Below are positions 47,980-56,623 of a stretch of DNA of 64,000 nt, one piece after another. The position numbers and the translations under genes were made by a program. Source of the DNA: Clostridiales bacterium (lineage in GTDB: Bacteria; Bacillota; Clostridia; Oscillospirales; Acutalibacteraceae). Numbering within the stretch: the first letter of the stretch is position 1; every line of letters starts with the position of its first letter. The notes under the pieces are model-generated. The model saw only the letters and a program-made list of their open reading frames with translations. It had not been told where the DNA came from and searched no databases. The stretch is from contig JAHZDE010000002.1 in NCBI GenBank assembly GCA_019422525.1, positions 1 to 64,000 of the forward strand, read 5' to 3'.

Positions 47980-49914
47980 TTACCACTGTGTCAGTTCCAG
48001 GTACAAATTCTTATATTGCTTTGCGGAATTCTCCCAGGAAACATCCTTTGCCATATCGCGCTGGACAACTTCGTCCCAGTGATAGCGATTGGTAAAATAA
48101 ACAGTCTTGGCACGGTTAATCGCGTCGAGCAAAAGCCCAGCGTCATAGCGGTCAAAGGTAAAACCGTTGCCGTCGCCGGTAAAGTTGTTGTAAGGCTCCA
48201 CGGTATCCTTCAAACCGCCAGTCTCACGGACAATGGGAAGTGTGCCATAGTGCATAGCATTCAGCTGTGTCAGACCGCAGGGCTCAAAGCGAGAGGGTAC
48301 CAACAATGCATCTGCGCCTGCATAAATGCGGTGTGCTCTTGCCTCGTCATACTGGATACATGCGCTGAACGTTCCGCGATAAGCATTTTCATAATAACGG
48401 AAGGTATCCTCATACTGCTTGTCGCCGGTGCCCAGAACCACAACCTGCGTGTTGCCATCCAGAACCTGCGGGATAATGGAGCTGACGAGATCCAATCCCT
48501 TCTGATTGGTCAGACGGGAAATCAGGCCGATAACAAACTTATCCTGGTTTTCTTCCAGACCCAGTTCTTTTTGCAGTGCAAGTTTATTTTCCATCTTGTG
48601 GTCCAGTACGTTGCCAAGGCCATAATTAACAGCCAATGCAGGGTCCGTCTCCGGGTTCCACATGTCATAGTCAATGCCGTTGACAATACCTCTCAGTTTA
48701 CCGCTGTGATAGCGCAGATGGTCTTCCAGATGCTCGCCATACTCGCTGGTCTGAATTTCGTATGCATAGGTGCCGCTTACGGTGGTAATACGGTCTGCAT
48801 AAGCAAGTCCGCCCTTGAGCATGTTTGCATCCTCATAGTCCTGTTTCAGAGCGCCCATGTTAAATACTTCGTCGGGCAAGCCGGACCAGTATTGGATGGT
48901 GGGGATATTGTAGATGCCCTGGAAACGGAGATTGTGAATGGTGAGGATGGAACGTGCATGGCCAACCGGAGAGTCTTTAAACAGGGTACGGAGATATACC
49001 GGCACAAGACCCGCCTGCCAGTCATGGCAGTGGACAATGTCAGGAATCCAGTTCATATAATTCAGTGCAGCCAAGGCAGCCTTGCTAAAGAAGCAATATT
49101 TCGGAATATCATCTACCAGACTGATATAAGGGTTGCCGGAAGAGAAGAATTCCTCATTGTCAATAAAGTCATACACTACGCCGTCACAGATGTATTCCAT
49201 AATACCCACATAGTACTGACGGCCGGTCTTGCCCAAATCCATATAAAACTCGCCGCGATAAACCATCTTATCCTGATATTTCTTAGGGATACATGCGTAG
49301 CGAGGGAGAATGACGCGAACATCACAGTTCAGCCGGACAAGCTCACGAGGCAGTGCATACATCACATCGCCCAGTCCGCCTGTCTTAACAAACGGATGGC
49401 ATTCGGAGCCTATAAACGCAACACTTCTGCGAGGCAGGTTAGCAGCCGGGTTTACAGGGGCAGCCTCTTGTGGAGCAGGTGTAGACGGTTCGGCGACTGG
49501 AGCCATTTTTTCCACAGGAGCCGCCTCTTTAGCCGGTTTGGTGGTTTCGATAGCGGGTGCGGATTCTTTGACAGGCGCAGCTTTTTTTGCAGCGGGTGCG
49601 GTTTCCTTTACAGGCGCAGCTTTTTTTGCAGCGGGTGCGGTTTCCTTTACAGGCGCAGCTTTTTTTGCAGCGGGTGCGGTTTCCTTTACAGGTGCGGCTT
49701 TTTCCGCAGCGGGCGTAGTTTCCTTCACAGGCGCGGCTTTTTTCGCAGTAGATGCAGTCTTCTTCGAAGTAGACCTTGTCTTTTTTGCAGCAGGCGCCTT
49801 ATCTTTTTGGGGCGTAGCTTTTACTGCAGCGGAGACCTCTTTTTCCGCAGCCGAGGGAGTAGTCTCTTTTGCAGCCGTTTGTTTTTTTGTGGTTTCTGCT
49901 TTTTTCCGTGCCAT
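47980..49914 (-). CDS. glgA: Glycogen/starch synthase with H1-like N-terminal repeat tail
   Basis: A 644-residue protein. Residues about 162-644 are a complete GT5 glycogen synthase using ADP-glucose: VAFIGSECHPFVKTGGLGDV (KTGGL at 177-181), HCHDWQAGLVPVY, the IVNGIDYDMWNP loop, GLISRLTNQKGLDL, and SRFEPCGLTQLNAMHYGTLPIVRETGGL. Residues 1-160 are Ala/Lys/Pro-rich with five 13-residue repeats of the KAAPVKETAPAAK type, resembling histone H1 or bacterial Hc1-like tails. Such a tail is not part of normal GlgA. No other glycogen genes are adjacent. The ATG at 49914 has GGAAGG upstream. Confidence 0.93.
   Translation of the reverse strand: MARKKAETTKKQTAAKETTPSAAEKEVSAAVKATPQKDKAPAAKKTRSTSKKTASTAKKAAPVKETTPAAEKAAPVKETAPAAKKAAPVKETAPAAKKAAPVKETAPAAKKAAPVKESAPAIETTKPAKEAAPVEKMAPVAEPSTPAPQEAAPVNPAANLPRRSVAFIGSECHPFVKTGGLGDVMYALPRELVRLNCDVRVILPRYACIPKKYQDKMVYRGEFYMDLGKTGRQYYVGIMEYICDGVVYDFIDNEEFFSSGNPYISLVDDIPKYCFFSKAALAALNYMNWIPDIVHCHDWQAGLVPVYLRTLFKDSPVGHARSILTIHNLRFQGIYNIPTIQYWSGLPDEVFNMGALKQDYEDANMLKGGLAYADRITTVSGTYAYEIQTSEYGEHLEDHLRYHSGKLRGIVNGIDYDMWNPETDPALAVNYGLGNVLDHKMENKLALQKELGLEENQDKFVIGLISRLTNQKGLDLVSSIIPQVLDGNTQVVVLGTGDKQYEDTFRYYENAYRGTFSACIQYDEARAHRIYAGADALLVPSRFEPCGLTQLNAMHYGTLPIVRETGGLKDTVEPYNNFTGDGNGFTFDRYDAGLLLDAINRAKTVYFTNRYHWDEVVQRDMAKDVSWENSAKQYKNLYLELTQW
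49571..49765. repeat. Five tandem 39-bp repeats in glgA
   Basis: Units begin at 49571, 49610, 49649, 49688 and 49727. The first three are nearly identical and the last two diverged. They stay in frame and encode the 13-residue Lys/Ala/Pro repeats. Confidence 0.93.
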
Positions 49915-50086
49915 AATGGGACCTTCCTTTCATATCTTTCGTTATAACTAATGGATTGCTCCAAAAACTATCGGATTGTATCGAAAACTTATTTGAGACA
50001 TAATGGCATATCAGAATGAACCGTACAAATGGGACTATCCGTTACAACATCGTATCCGCTGCATGGTTTTCTGACATAATGATTAT

Positions 50087-50115
50087 ATTATACTGTCTTT
50101 TTGAAAAAACCGCAA
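50087..50115 (-). promoter_or_regulatory. glgA promoter candidate
   Basis: On the minus strand, TTGCGG and TATAAT are separated by 17 bp, giving about 165 nt of leader before glgA. Confidence 0.65.
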
Positions 50116-50125
50116 CAGACAGTGC

Positions 50126-50776
50126 TCACTCTTCCAAAATCCATTTTCCAATGTCTTCTGGCGTATCCACGAAATGAACCGCACCAAAGGCTTCCATTTC
50201 TTCTCGAGTTCCATAGCCATATAAAACACCCAAAAAATGAGTTTTGGCTTGCTGTGCTCCTTCCGCGTCAAAACGGGTATCGCCAATCATCAATGTCCGT
50301 GAGGCAGTAGTATTCATGGCAGCGATGGCTCGAAGAATCACATTGGCTTTGGTATCTTTTTCGTCTTCCGAAGCACCGGAGATCATATCCAAATACGGGG
50401 TAATGCCGAAGTGGTCAGAAACCAGATTGGCAGAACTTTGGGGTTTAGAAGTAGCCAGTGCCAGTTTATAGCCGGCTTCCCCCAGCTTTTTCAAAAGAGG
50501 AAACATACCGTCGAATACCTCGGCTTCAAACACTCCTTTTACATTGTAGATGCTTCGATATTCCTCCACAAATTCCATAGCTTTTTTGCCGGTAATGCCG
50601 CAGTATTCCCGAATACTCAACGTCAAGGGCGGACCAATAAATTTCCGCATGGTTTCGGCAGGCGGTTCCGGTACATTCAGCTTTTTCATAGTCTCTCGGA
50701 TGCACCGGAGAATACCCGGGTCAGACCGGGTGAGGGTTCCGTCCAAGTCGAAAAGAATCAGGTCAAAGTCTTTCAT
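50126..50776 (-). CDS. HAD-superfamily phosphatase (phosphoglycolate phosphatase-like)
   Basis: A 216-residue hydrolase with the HAD motifs: FDLDGTLTRSD (motif I nucleophile Asp), ATSKP (motif II), and MIGDTRFDAEGAQQAK (motif IV), with a helical cap between residues about 15 and 80. Relatives dephosphorylate phosphoglycolate, pyrophosphate or nucleotides. The exact substrate is unknown. It lies downstream of the esterase gene with a terminator between. Confidence 0.87.
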   Translation of the reverse strand: MKDFDLILFDLDGTLTRSDPGILRCIRETMKKLNVPEPPAETMRKFIGPPLTLSIREYCGITGKKAMEFVEEYRSIYNVKGVFEAEVFDGMFPLLKKLGEAGYKLALATSKPQSSANLVSDHFGITPYLDMISGASEDEKDTKANVILRAIAAMNTTASRTLMIGDTRFDAEGAQQAKTHFLGVLYGYGTREEMEAFGAVHFVDTPEDIGKWILEE

Positions 50777-50804
50777 AATTCACGCTCCATTGATGATGAC
50801 AGAA

Positions 50805-50836
50805 GAAACGGCACGGCGGAAAGGCCGTACCGTTTC
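50805..50836 (-). terminator. Terminator after GDSL esterase gene
   Basis: GAAACGGTACGGC pairs with GCCGTGCCGTTTC (one G-U) on the minus strand and ends T-rich. Confidence 0.8.
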
Positions 50837-50847
50837 CCCGAAAAAAT

Positions 50848-52152
50848 TTATCTAAAATCGTCCAGCGGCAGGCTGTCTACCAGTGCCTGCTGCCCTTCAG
50901 GGGTAAAGTGGACGCCGTCGGTGGTGTACTCGTCCTTCAACTGGGTAGCATTCTCATCCTGACACATCCAGTCCAAATCAATCACACCGTCCGCCGGATT
51001 ATCCTCGCTTCGAATCCACTCATTGATATCCACCCGCATCTGGTCCAGCTCAGGCGTCCATTGAATATCATCTCCACCACCTAACAGGTTCCGGGTATAT
51101 CCTTTCCAGGCGGAGCGGGTAAACAGATACACCTTGATGCCACGGTTATGAGCTTTTTCAATCAGTTCTTTATATCCGGCAATCATTTCTTCTGTGGTTA
51201 CCGGTCGAGCCTCTCCCTTCATGCTCTCACAGTTGGGGTGGATAATGTCGTTGTCTCCCACCTTCAGAAAAATAGCCTCGACTCCCGGCTGATTTAAAGC
51301 ATCCCTTTCAAAGCGGTCCATCATGGATTCTCCATAAGCCATTCCCAAAAATCCGGCGCCGTCATCCAGCAACCGGTTTCCCTTAATAGCCTGCTGCAAA
51401 ATACCCATGTCTGTAATTCCGGCGTTCTGTAGCCGTTCTGCCAGCAAAATAGGAATGTCATTGGCAAGGGTAGAGTCTCCGATAAATACACAGGAGGAAG
51501 CGCCGGGGGAATAGACTTCCATGTTGCTGACAACAGGAATGACGGAGTACTCACCGAAGTCGCCTTCCATTCGCATGGGCACCCCCAACGTGGTACAGGA
51601 ACCGGCAAAATTACCGGACATAATATAGGTATCGCCGCCGATAAGACCGTAGGTCTTCATATTGGCAGTTTCCTTCATATACAGGGAAATCGTGATATAT
51701 TCCAGTGCATCTACAGACATTTTCACAGGGTCAGAAGTGACGGTTTCTCCAGCAGGAATGGTTACTTTTTTAGAGCCGTTAAAGGTAACATTTTTTTTCG
51801 TAAAGGGTTTCAACGCCTGGGGGAGTTTTTCATAACCTCGTCCCACTGTAACGGTATCAATGGTCAGGGGTCCGGTACCAAATTCATTAGTAAGGGTAAA
51901 ACGAATCTGGCTGCCTGATATGGTGGGCTGTAAACGGGTTCGAAAAGTCAGGTTTTTAAGACCGGCCTCACATTTGATAAAATCCAGGTGCAGCATTTTT
52001 TTCAAGTTGAATTCTACCGGACTGGTACTCCATGCTCCTACCCAACCGTTGTTTTCAGTAGAAGCAGCTTGTACAGGTGGGATAAAAACGCATAGTCCCA
52101 CCAAAAGAACTGCTAACAGGATACTGGTCATACGTTTGCATATTTTTTTCAT
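50848..52152 (-). CDS. Secreted GDSL/SGNH-family esterase
   Basis: A 434-residue exported hydrolase. A signal peptide of about 30 residues ends near PPVQA. A beta-rich N-terminal domain precedes the SGNH catalytic domain with CVFIGDSTLAND (block I Ser), KVGDNDI (block III) and DGVHFTPEG (block V Asp-His). Such enzymes deacetylate wall or plant polysaccharides, or hydrolyse lipids. There is no sortase motif or cell-wall anchor. The ATG at 52152 follows GGGGAG; an upstream in-frame start lacks a site. Confidence 0.85.
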   Translation of the reverse strand: MKKICKRMTSILLAVLLVGLCVFIPPVQAASTENNGWVGAWSTSPVEFNLKKMLHLDFIKCEAGLKNLTFRTRLQPTISGSQIRFTLTNEFGTGPLTIDTVTVGRGYEKLPQALKPFTKKNVTFNGSKKVTIPAGETVTSDPVKMSVDALEYITISLYMKETANMKTYGLIGGDTYIMSGNFAGSCTTLGVPMRMEGDFGEYSVIPVVSNMEVYSPGASSCVFIGDSTLANDIPILLAERLQNAGITDMGILQQAIKGNRLLDDGAGFLGMAYGESMMDRFERDALNQPGVEAIFLKVGDNDIIHPNCESMKGEARPVTTEEMIAGYKELIEKAHNRGIKVYLFTRSAWKGYTRNLLGGGDDIQWTPELDQMRVDINEWIRSEDNPADGVIDLDWMCQDENATQLKDEYTTDGVHFTPEGQQALVDSLPLDDFR

Positions 52153-52316
52153 GGTTTCATCTCCCCTTTCCTGAAAGTGCAGCAAGATGATAGCGCTGTG
52201 TTCTTCCAGATAAATTTATAAATAATCATTTTAAATATAATCCAATATGAAAATAAAGGCAAGACTGATAGCCGAAATCATCGGAAAAATAGTGATTTTT
52301 AACAATAAAACCTGCG

Positions 52317-52345
52317 TTGAAAGGGGCAAAGCGCCGTGTTATAAT
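52317..52345 (+). promoter_or_regulatory. Promoter of DUF1624 gene
   Basis: TTGAAA and TATAAT are separated by 17 bp. Confidence 0.75.
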
Positions 52346-52425
52346 TAAATCCAACCCGGAATTTCCGGTACCAAAACCCATTCCCGTGGCAGACAGAAAG
52401 CGGGAAAGAAAGCGGGGATTCTTTT

Positions 52426-53190
52426 ATGAAACAAACCCATGTCATTTCCCGGGAAAGAATTCATCTTTTAGATGAAGTTCGGGGATTTGCCGTTTTATGT
52501 ATGATTTTTTATCATGGCTTTTATTCGCTGGCAGTTTTATTCCAATTGGACTGGGGGATGGCGCTGCTGCGATTTTTCATGCCGGCGGAACCTTTTTTTG
52601 CCGGACTGTTTATTTTTATTTCCGGCATTTCCTCTAACCTGTCCCACTCCAACCTGCTGCGGGGTGTGAAGCTCCTTGGAATTGCAATAGCCATAACGCT
52701 TGTTACTTGGTTAGCGGTGCCGTCTCAAATTATTGTATTCGGCATCTTGCATTTCCTCTCTATTTGTATGATTCTTTTTGGGCTGCTTCGACCATTGCAG
52801 GAAAAAATCCCTCTGCTCCCAGGTATTGTGCTCAGTGCGGTGTTATATCTCTGCACCATGCAGATTTCCTCTGGGATTTTTGCTTTCGGGATTTCCCTGC
52901 CGGACGTCCTGTACCAAACTAACTGGCTATCACCGTTAGGGTTTCACAATATAGAATTTTTCTCCTCGGATTACTTTCCTCTTCTGCCGTGGGCGTTTGT
53001 TTTTTCGGCGGGAACCTTTGTGGGTCGCTGGGCGGCACAGGGAAAATTCCCCCGCTGGATGTATCCTTCTCGTATTCGTCCCTTGTCTTGGATGGGGCGT
53101 CACGCTTTGATTTTGTATATTGTCCATCAGCCGGTCATTATCGGCGTTTGCACGGCGGTAGAATGGGTGATGGGAATTCTGAACGGATAA
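52426..53190 (+). CDS. Heparan-alpha-glucosaminide N-acetyltransferase-like membrane protein (DUF1624)
   Basis: A 254-residue membrane protein with about seven helices. The opening RIHLLDEVRGFAVLCMIFYHGFYSL holds the family D-x-x-R-G motif, and the end LSWMGRHALILYIVHQPVII holds the conserved HxP. It may transfer acyl groups across the membrane; the acceptor is unknown. A nearly perfect candidate Noc-binding palindrome (ATTTCCCGGGAAAG, 52444-52457) falls at codons 7-11. The ribosome-binding site is weak. Confidence 0.82.
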   Translation: MKQTHVISRERIHLLDEVRGFAVLCMIFYHGFYSLAVLFQLDWGMALLRFFMPAEPFFAGLFIFISGISSNLSHSNLLRGVKLLGIAIAITLVTWLAVPSQIIVFGILHFLSICMILFGLLRPLQEKIPLLPGIVLSAVLYLCTMQISSGIFAFGISLPDVLYQTNWLSPLGFHNIEFFSSDYFPLLPWAFVFSAGTFVGRWAAQGKFPRWMYPSRIRPLSWMGRHALILYIVHQPVIIGVCTAVEWVMGILNG

Positions 53191-53213
53191 GGAGATCAAA
53201 AAAGGAACCTTAT

Positions 53214-53663
53214 ATGAAAACGCAAAACGAATGTTATACCTATTTTAATATTGTTGGAAAATTTGACCCAGACGATGTGACGCAGTTATTGGGGATTCAG
53301 CCATTTAAATCTTGGAAAATAGGGGATCTCAGAGCCAATGGCAGTCAATTTGATTTTGCGTCTTGGAAGACAGGACTTTGTCAGGAATACGATGTATACG
53401 TAGAAAATCAAATGCGGAAGACACTGGAAGGTCTATGGGAGAAAATTGATTTATTGAATCGTATTCGGGAAGAAAATGAGGTAGCTTTTTATCTGGAGGT
53501 CGTTCCTACCGTTTATCCGATGGAAAGCACGCCCTGTCTTGCGCCCACTCTGGATATTATTGATTTTTGTCACGCTACTCGAACACAAATCGCTATCGAT
53601 CTTTATGTGAAGGATACCCCCATGCTGTCCAGAATTTTTCGGAGAAAAGACAGAATCGAGTAA
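53214..53663 (+). CDS. DUF4279 family protein
   Basis: A 149-residue cytosolic protein. The N-terminal YTYFNIVGKFDPDDVTQLLGIQPFKSWKIGD is the hallmark of DUF4279, a family of unknown function that often occurs near immunity-type genes. It begins 24 bp after the DUF1624 gene, so it may share that transcript. The ATG at 53214 has AAGGAA upstream. Confidence 0.8.
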   Translation: MKTQNECYTYFNIVGKFDPDDVTQLLGIQPFKSWKIGDLRANGSQFDFASWKTGLCQEYDVYVENQMRKTLEGLWEKIDLLNRIREENEVAFYLEVVPTVYPMESTPCLAPTLDIIDFCHATRTQIAIDLYVKDTPMLSRIFRRKDRIE

Positions 53664-53744
53664 ATCAAATGAAATCAATTATGTGGGTTTTCTCGCTTGA
53701 TAGACATTGTATCTGTGTATTGAAATTTGGAAAGGATGTCATTT

Positions 53745-55910
53745 ATGGATTTTACGCCTGTTCTGGCCTCTCAATTTAACCTGCAAAACTGGCAGGTAGA
53801 AAAGGTCACCCAGCTTTTAGACGAGGGAAATACGATCCCCTTTATCGCCCGATACCGCAAGGAGGCCCATGGCTCTTTGGACGACCAGACCATCCGTGCC
53901 CTTTCGGAAAAGCTGGAAGCTCTGCGAAATTTGGAAAAACGCCGGGAAGAAGTGCGTGCTCTCATTGCCGGTTTGGATGCTCTTACCCCGGAAATCAGCG
54001 CTGCACTGGACAAGGCCGCTACTCTCTCGGAGATTGATGATATTTACCGCCCTTATCGCCCCAAGCGAAAAACTCGGGCTTCTGTGGCAAAGGAAAAAGG
54101 GCTGGAACCACTGGCAAAAATGATTTTGGAGCAGAAACGCAACTCTCCTGACCCGTTGGAATTGGCAAGCGCATATGTAAACCAGGAAAAAGGCGTAGAG
54201 ACTGCCGAGGAAGCACTGGCAGGAGCTCGTGATATTATTGCAGAACAGCTTTCCGATGATGCTTCCATCCGCCGCCGTCTGCGCGTGGTGACACAAGCGA
54301 ACGGCCTGTTGATTTCCAAAGCGGCCAAAAAGGATACGGAATCGGTATATGAGCCCTATTATGAGTTTAGCCAGCCGGTGAAGGCGTTGGCTGGCCACAG
54401 GGTACTGGCTATTGATCGGGGCGAGCGTGAGGGCTTTTTAAAGGTTTCAATTCAGTTAGAGGATGACCGCGGCGTGCGCATTGTGGAAAGTACCGCAGTA
54501 AAAGAGGGATCTCCTTGCAGCGAAGTGGTTCGGGAAGCTGCTCGGGACGCTTATTCGAGGCTGATTTTCCCGGCTATAGAACGAGAAATTCGTTCTTCTC
54601 TCACAGAAAATGCTGATGAAGCGGCTATTAAGGTGTTTGCCGTAAATCTGCGCCAGCTTTTAATGCAGCCTCCGGTAAAGGGAAAAACGGCCATCGGTCT
54701 TGACCCCGGTTATCGTACTGGGTGCAAGGTGGCAGTTGTGGATGCCACGGGCCGGGTGTTGGATACCGGTGTTATTTATATCACCCATTCTCAGCATCAA
54801 AAAGAGCAGGCAAAAGAATTTATAACCCGGCTTATTGAAAAATATAATGCGGAAATTATCGCTATCGGCAACGGTACTGCTTCCAAGGAAACGGAGATTT
54901 TCACTGCCGAGCTGATTTCTTCTCTGAAAGGTCGGAAAGTTTCTTATATGGTGGTCAGTGAGGCCGGAGCTTCGGTGTATTCCGCTTCCAAGCTGGCAGC
55001 GCAGGAATTCCCTCAGTTTGATTTGACGTTGCGTAGTGCAGTTTCCATTGCCCGGCGGCTCCAAGACCCGCTGGCAGAACTGGTGAAAATTGACCCTAAG
55101 GCCATTGGTGTGGGACAGTACCAGCACGATATGCCTCAAAAGCGGCTGGCCGAAGCGTTAGGCGGTGTGGTAGAAGACTGCGTCAACAGCGTGGGAGTAG
55201 ATTTGAATACCGCTTCCCCGTCCCTGTTGGAAAAAGTGGCGGGAATCTCTGCGGCGGTTTCCAAAAATATCGTCACTTACCGGGAAGAAAACGGTGCATT
55301 CCACTCCCGGGCAGAACTGAAAAAGGTGCCAAAACTGGGCCCCAAGGCATTTGAGCAGTGTGCGGGTTTTTTGCGGGTAAGTGAGAGCGCCAACGTGCTG
55401 GACCACACCGCCGTTCATCCAGAATCCTATGGCGCGGCAAAGGCGCTGCTGGAAATGACAGGTTATCACATGAAAGGCAAAGCAGACTTTTCCGGACTTC
55501 GGGAAAAGGTGGAAGAAATGGGCTTTTCTGAAGCAGCGAAAAAGCTTGGGATTGGTGAGCCCACTTTGCGGGACATTGTAAAAGAGCTGCTTCAGCCGGG
55601 GCGTGACCCTCGCGATGAGCTGCCTGCCCCCATGCTTCGTACAGATGTGATGAAGATGGAAGATTTAAAGCCTGGTATGGAGCTGAAAGGTACCGTGCGG
55701 AATGTTATTGATTTCGGTGCGTTTGTGGACATCGGCGTACATCAGGATGGTCTGGTGCATATTTCGCAAATTTGCAATAAATTCATCAAGCATCCGGGAG
55801 AGGTGCTGAAAGTGGGAGATATTGTCACGGTTTGGGTGCTGTCGGTGGACAGTAAAAAGGGAAGAATTTCCCTGACCATGAAGGGAGCTCCACAAATATC
55901 CGGGAAATAA
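53745..55910 (+). CDS. tex: Tex-family RNA-binding transcription accessory protein
   Basis: A 721-residue protein. Order: N-terminal helical Tex_N (NTIPFIARYRKEAHGSLDD, ca. 25-45), YqgF-like RNase H fold (IGLDPGYRTGCKVAVVD, ca. 325-340), helix-hairpin-helix repeats (DLNTASPSLLEKVAGIS, KVPKLGPKAFEQCAGF), and a C-terminal S1 domain (GTVRNVIDFGAFVDIGVHQDGLVHIS). Related to the eukaryotic Spt6 core; it affects transcription and toxin expression in other bacteria. The ATG at 53745 follows AAAGGATG. Confidence 0.96.
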   Translation: MDFTPVLASQFNLQNWQVEKVTQLLDEGNTIPFIARYRKEAHGSLDDQTIRALSEKLEALRNLEKRREEVRALIAGLDALTPEISAALDKAATLSEIDDIYRPYRPKRKTRASVAKEKGLEPLAKMILEQKRNSPDPLELASAYVNQEKGVETAEEALAGARDIIAEQLSDDASIRRRLRVVTQANGLLISKAAKKDTESVYEPYYEFSQPVKALAGHRVLAIDRGEREGFLKVSIQLEDDRGVRIVESTAVKEGSPCSEVVREAARDAYSRLIFPAIEREIRSSLTENADEAAIKVFAVNLRQLLMQPPVKGKTAIGLDPGYRTGCKVAVVDATGRVLDTGVIYITHSQHQKEQAKEFITRLIEKYNAEIIAIGNGTASKETEIFTAELISSLKGRKVSYMVVSEAGASVYSASKLAAQEFPQFDLTLRSAVSIARRLQDPLAELVKIDPKAIGVGQYQHDMPQKRLAEALGGVVEDCVNSVGVDLNTASPSLLEKVAGISAAVSKNIVTYREENGAFHSRAELKKVPKLGPKAFEQCAGFLRVSESANVLDHTAVHPESYGAAKALLEMTGYHMKGKADFSGLREKVEEMGFSEAAKKLGIGEPTLRDIVKELLQPGRDPRDELPAPMLRTDVMKMEDLKPGMELKGTVRNVIDFGAFVDIGVHQDGLVHISQICNKFIKHPGEVLKVGDIVTVWVLSVDSKKGRISLTMKGAPQISGK

Positions 55911-55963
55911 ATACTCAATTGCGGCTTTTCTGTAAATTTAGTTTGAAATGATTTTGCTTTCCG

Positions 55964-55992
55964 TTGTTCTTTTGAAGAAGAAACGTTATAAT
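55964..55992 (+). promoter_or_regulatory. Promoter of zinc-ribbon gene
   Basis: TTGTTC and TATAAT are separated by 17 bp, downstream of tex. Confidence 0.65.
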
Positions 55993-56057
55993 TTCTTTAG
56001 AAAGCTTAAGGGATTCGAAGAAAATCCCCTTTTCTACCATGAAAGGAGCCGTTGGGT

Positions 56058-56462
56058 TTGGGATATCGTTTTTTACAAAAGCTGCAATATTGGATGATGG
56101 GACGTAATGGCACCGACCAGTTGGCGCTGGCTGGACTTATATTGGGAATTGTACTGTCTATCATTGCACAGCTGTTTTTCTGGCCGCTGATTTTTGTATC
56201 GTATTTGGTATACTTTTGGACGCTGTTTCGTGTTTTTTCCCGCAACCTTCCGGCACGTCAAAGAGAAAATCAAATTTTTCTGCGGGTATGGCATCCGATA
56301 GCACAGTGGTTTTCTTTTCAAAAAACAAAATTTCAGCAACGGAAACAGTATAAGTATTTTAAATGTCCCAGCTGTGGCCTGCACCTGCGTGCCCCCAGAG
56401 GAAGAGGGAAAATTGAGGTGACTTGTCAAAAGTGCCACAAACAGTTCATTAAGCGGGTATAA
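56058..56462 (+). CDS. Membrane protein with C-terminal zinc ribbon
   Basis: A 134-residue protein. Two helices (about 22-40 and 44-60) precede a basic linker and a C-terminal zinc ribbon (FKCPSCGLHLRAPRGRGKIEVTCQKCHKQFIKRV, ending in a basic tail). The start is the TTG at 56058, nine bases after AAAGGAG; a TTG at 56052 is too close. Function unknown. A strong terminator follows. Confidence 0.68.
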   Translation: MGYRFLQKLQYWMMGRNGTDQLALAGLILGIVLSIIAQLFFWPLIFVSYLVYFWTLFRVFSRNLPARQRENQIFLRVWHPIAQWFSFQKTKFQQRKQYKYFKCPSCGLHLRAPRGRGKIEVTCQKCHKQFIKRV

Positions 56463-56478
56463 AAGTAAGAATATCAAA

Positions 56479-56521
56479 AGCAGCCGCTGCCCGGAACAAC
56501 GGGAGCGGCTGCTGTATTTTA
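56479..56521 (+). terminator. Terminator
   Basis: AGCAGCCGCT and AGCGGCTGCT arms with an internal CCGG-type stem, then GTATTTT. Confidence 0.85.
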
Positions 56522-56623
56522 AAATCAAAAATTGCCAGTTTTAGCTCTGTTCTTTTCAATACGGTGATGCTATAATAAAACAGAATATGTAAGGCAATTT
56601 TTCAGGAAAGGACGGGGATAGAT

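Noticed and set aside
49571..49765. Regular 39-bp repeats as a CRISPR array
   Set aside because: They are directly contiguous without spacers and stay in frame within glgA.
47761..49947. A 728-codon open frame on the plus strand opposite glgA
   Set aside because: It is a mirror of the glgA frame kept open by the repetitive Lys/Ala codons. The protein is low-complexity Ser/Phe/Arg with no domain and no ribosome-binding site.
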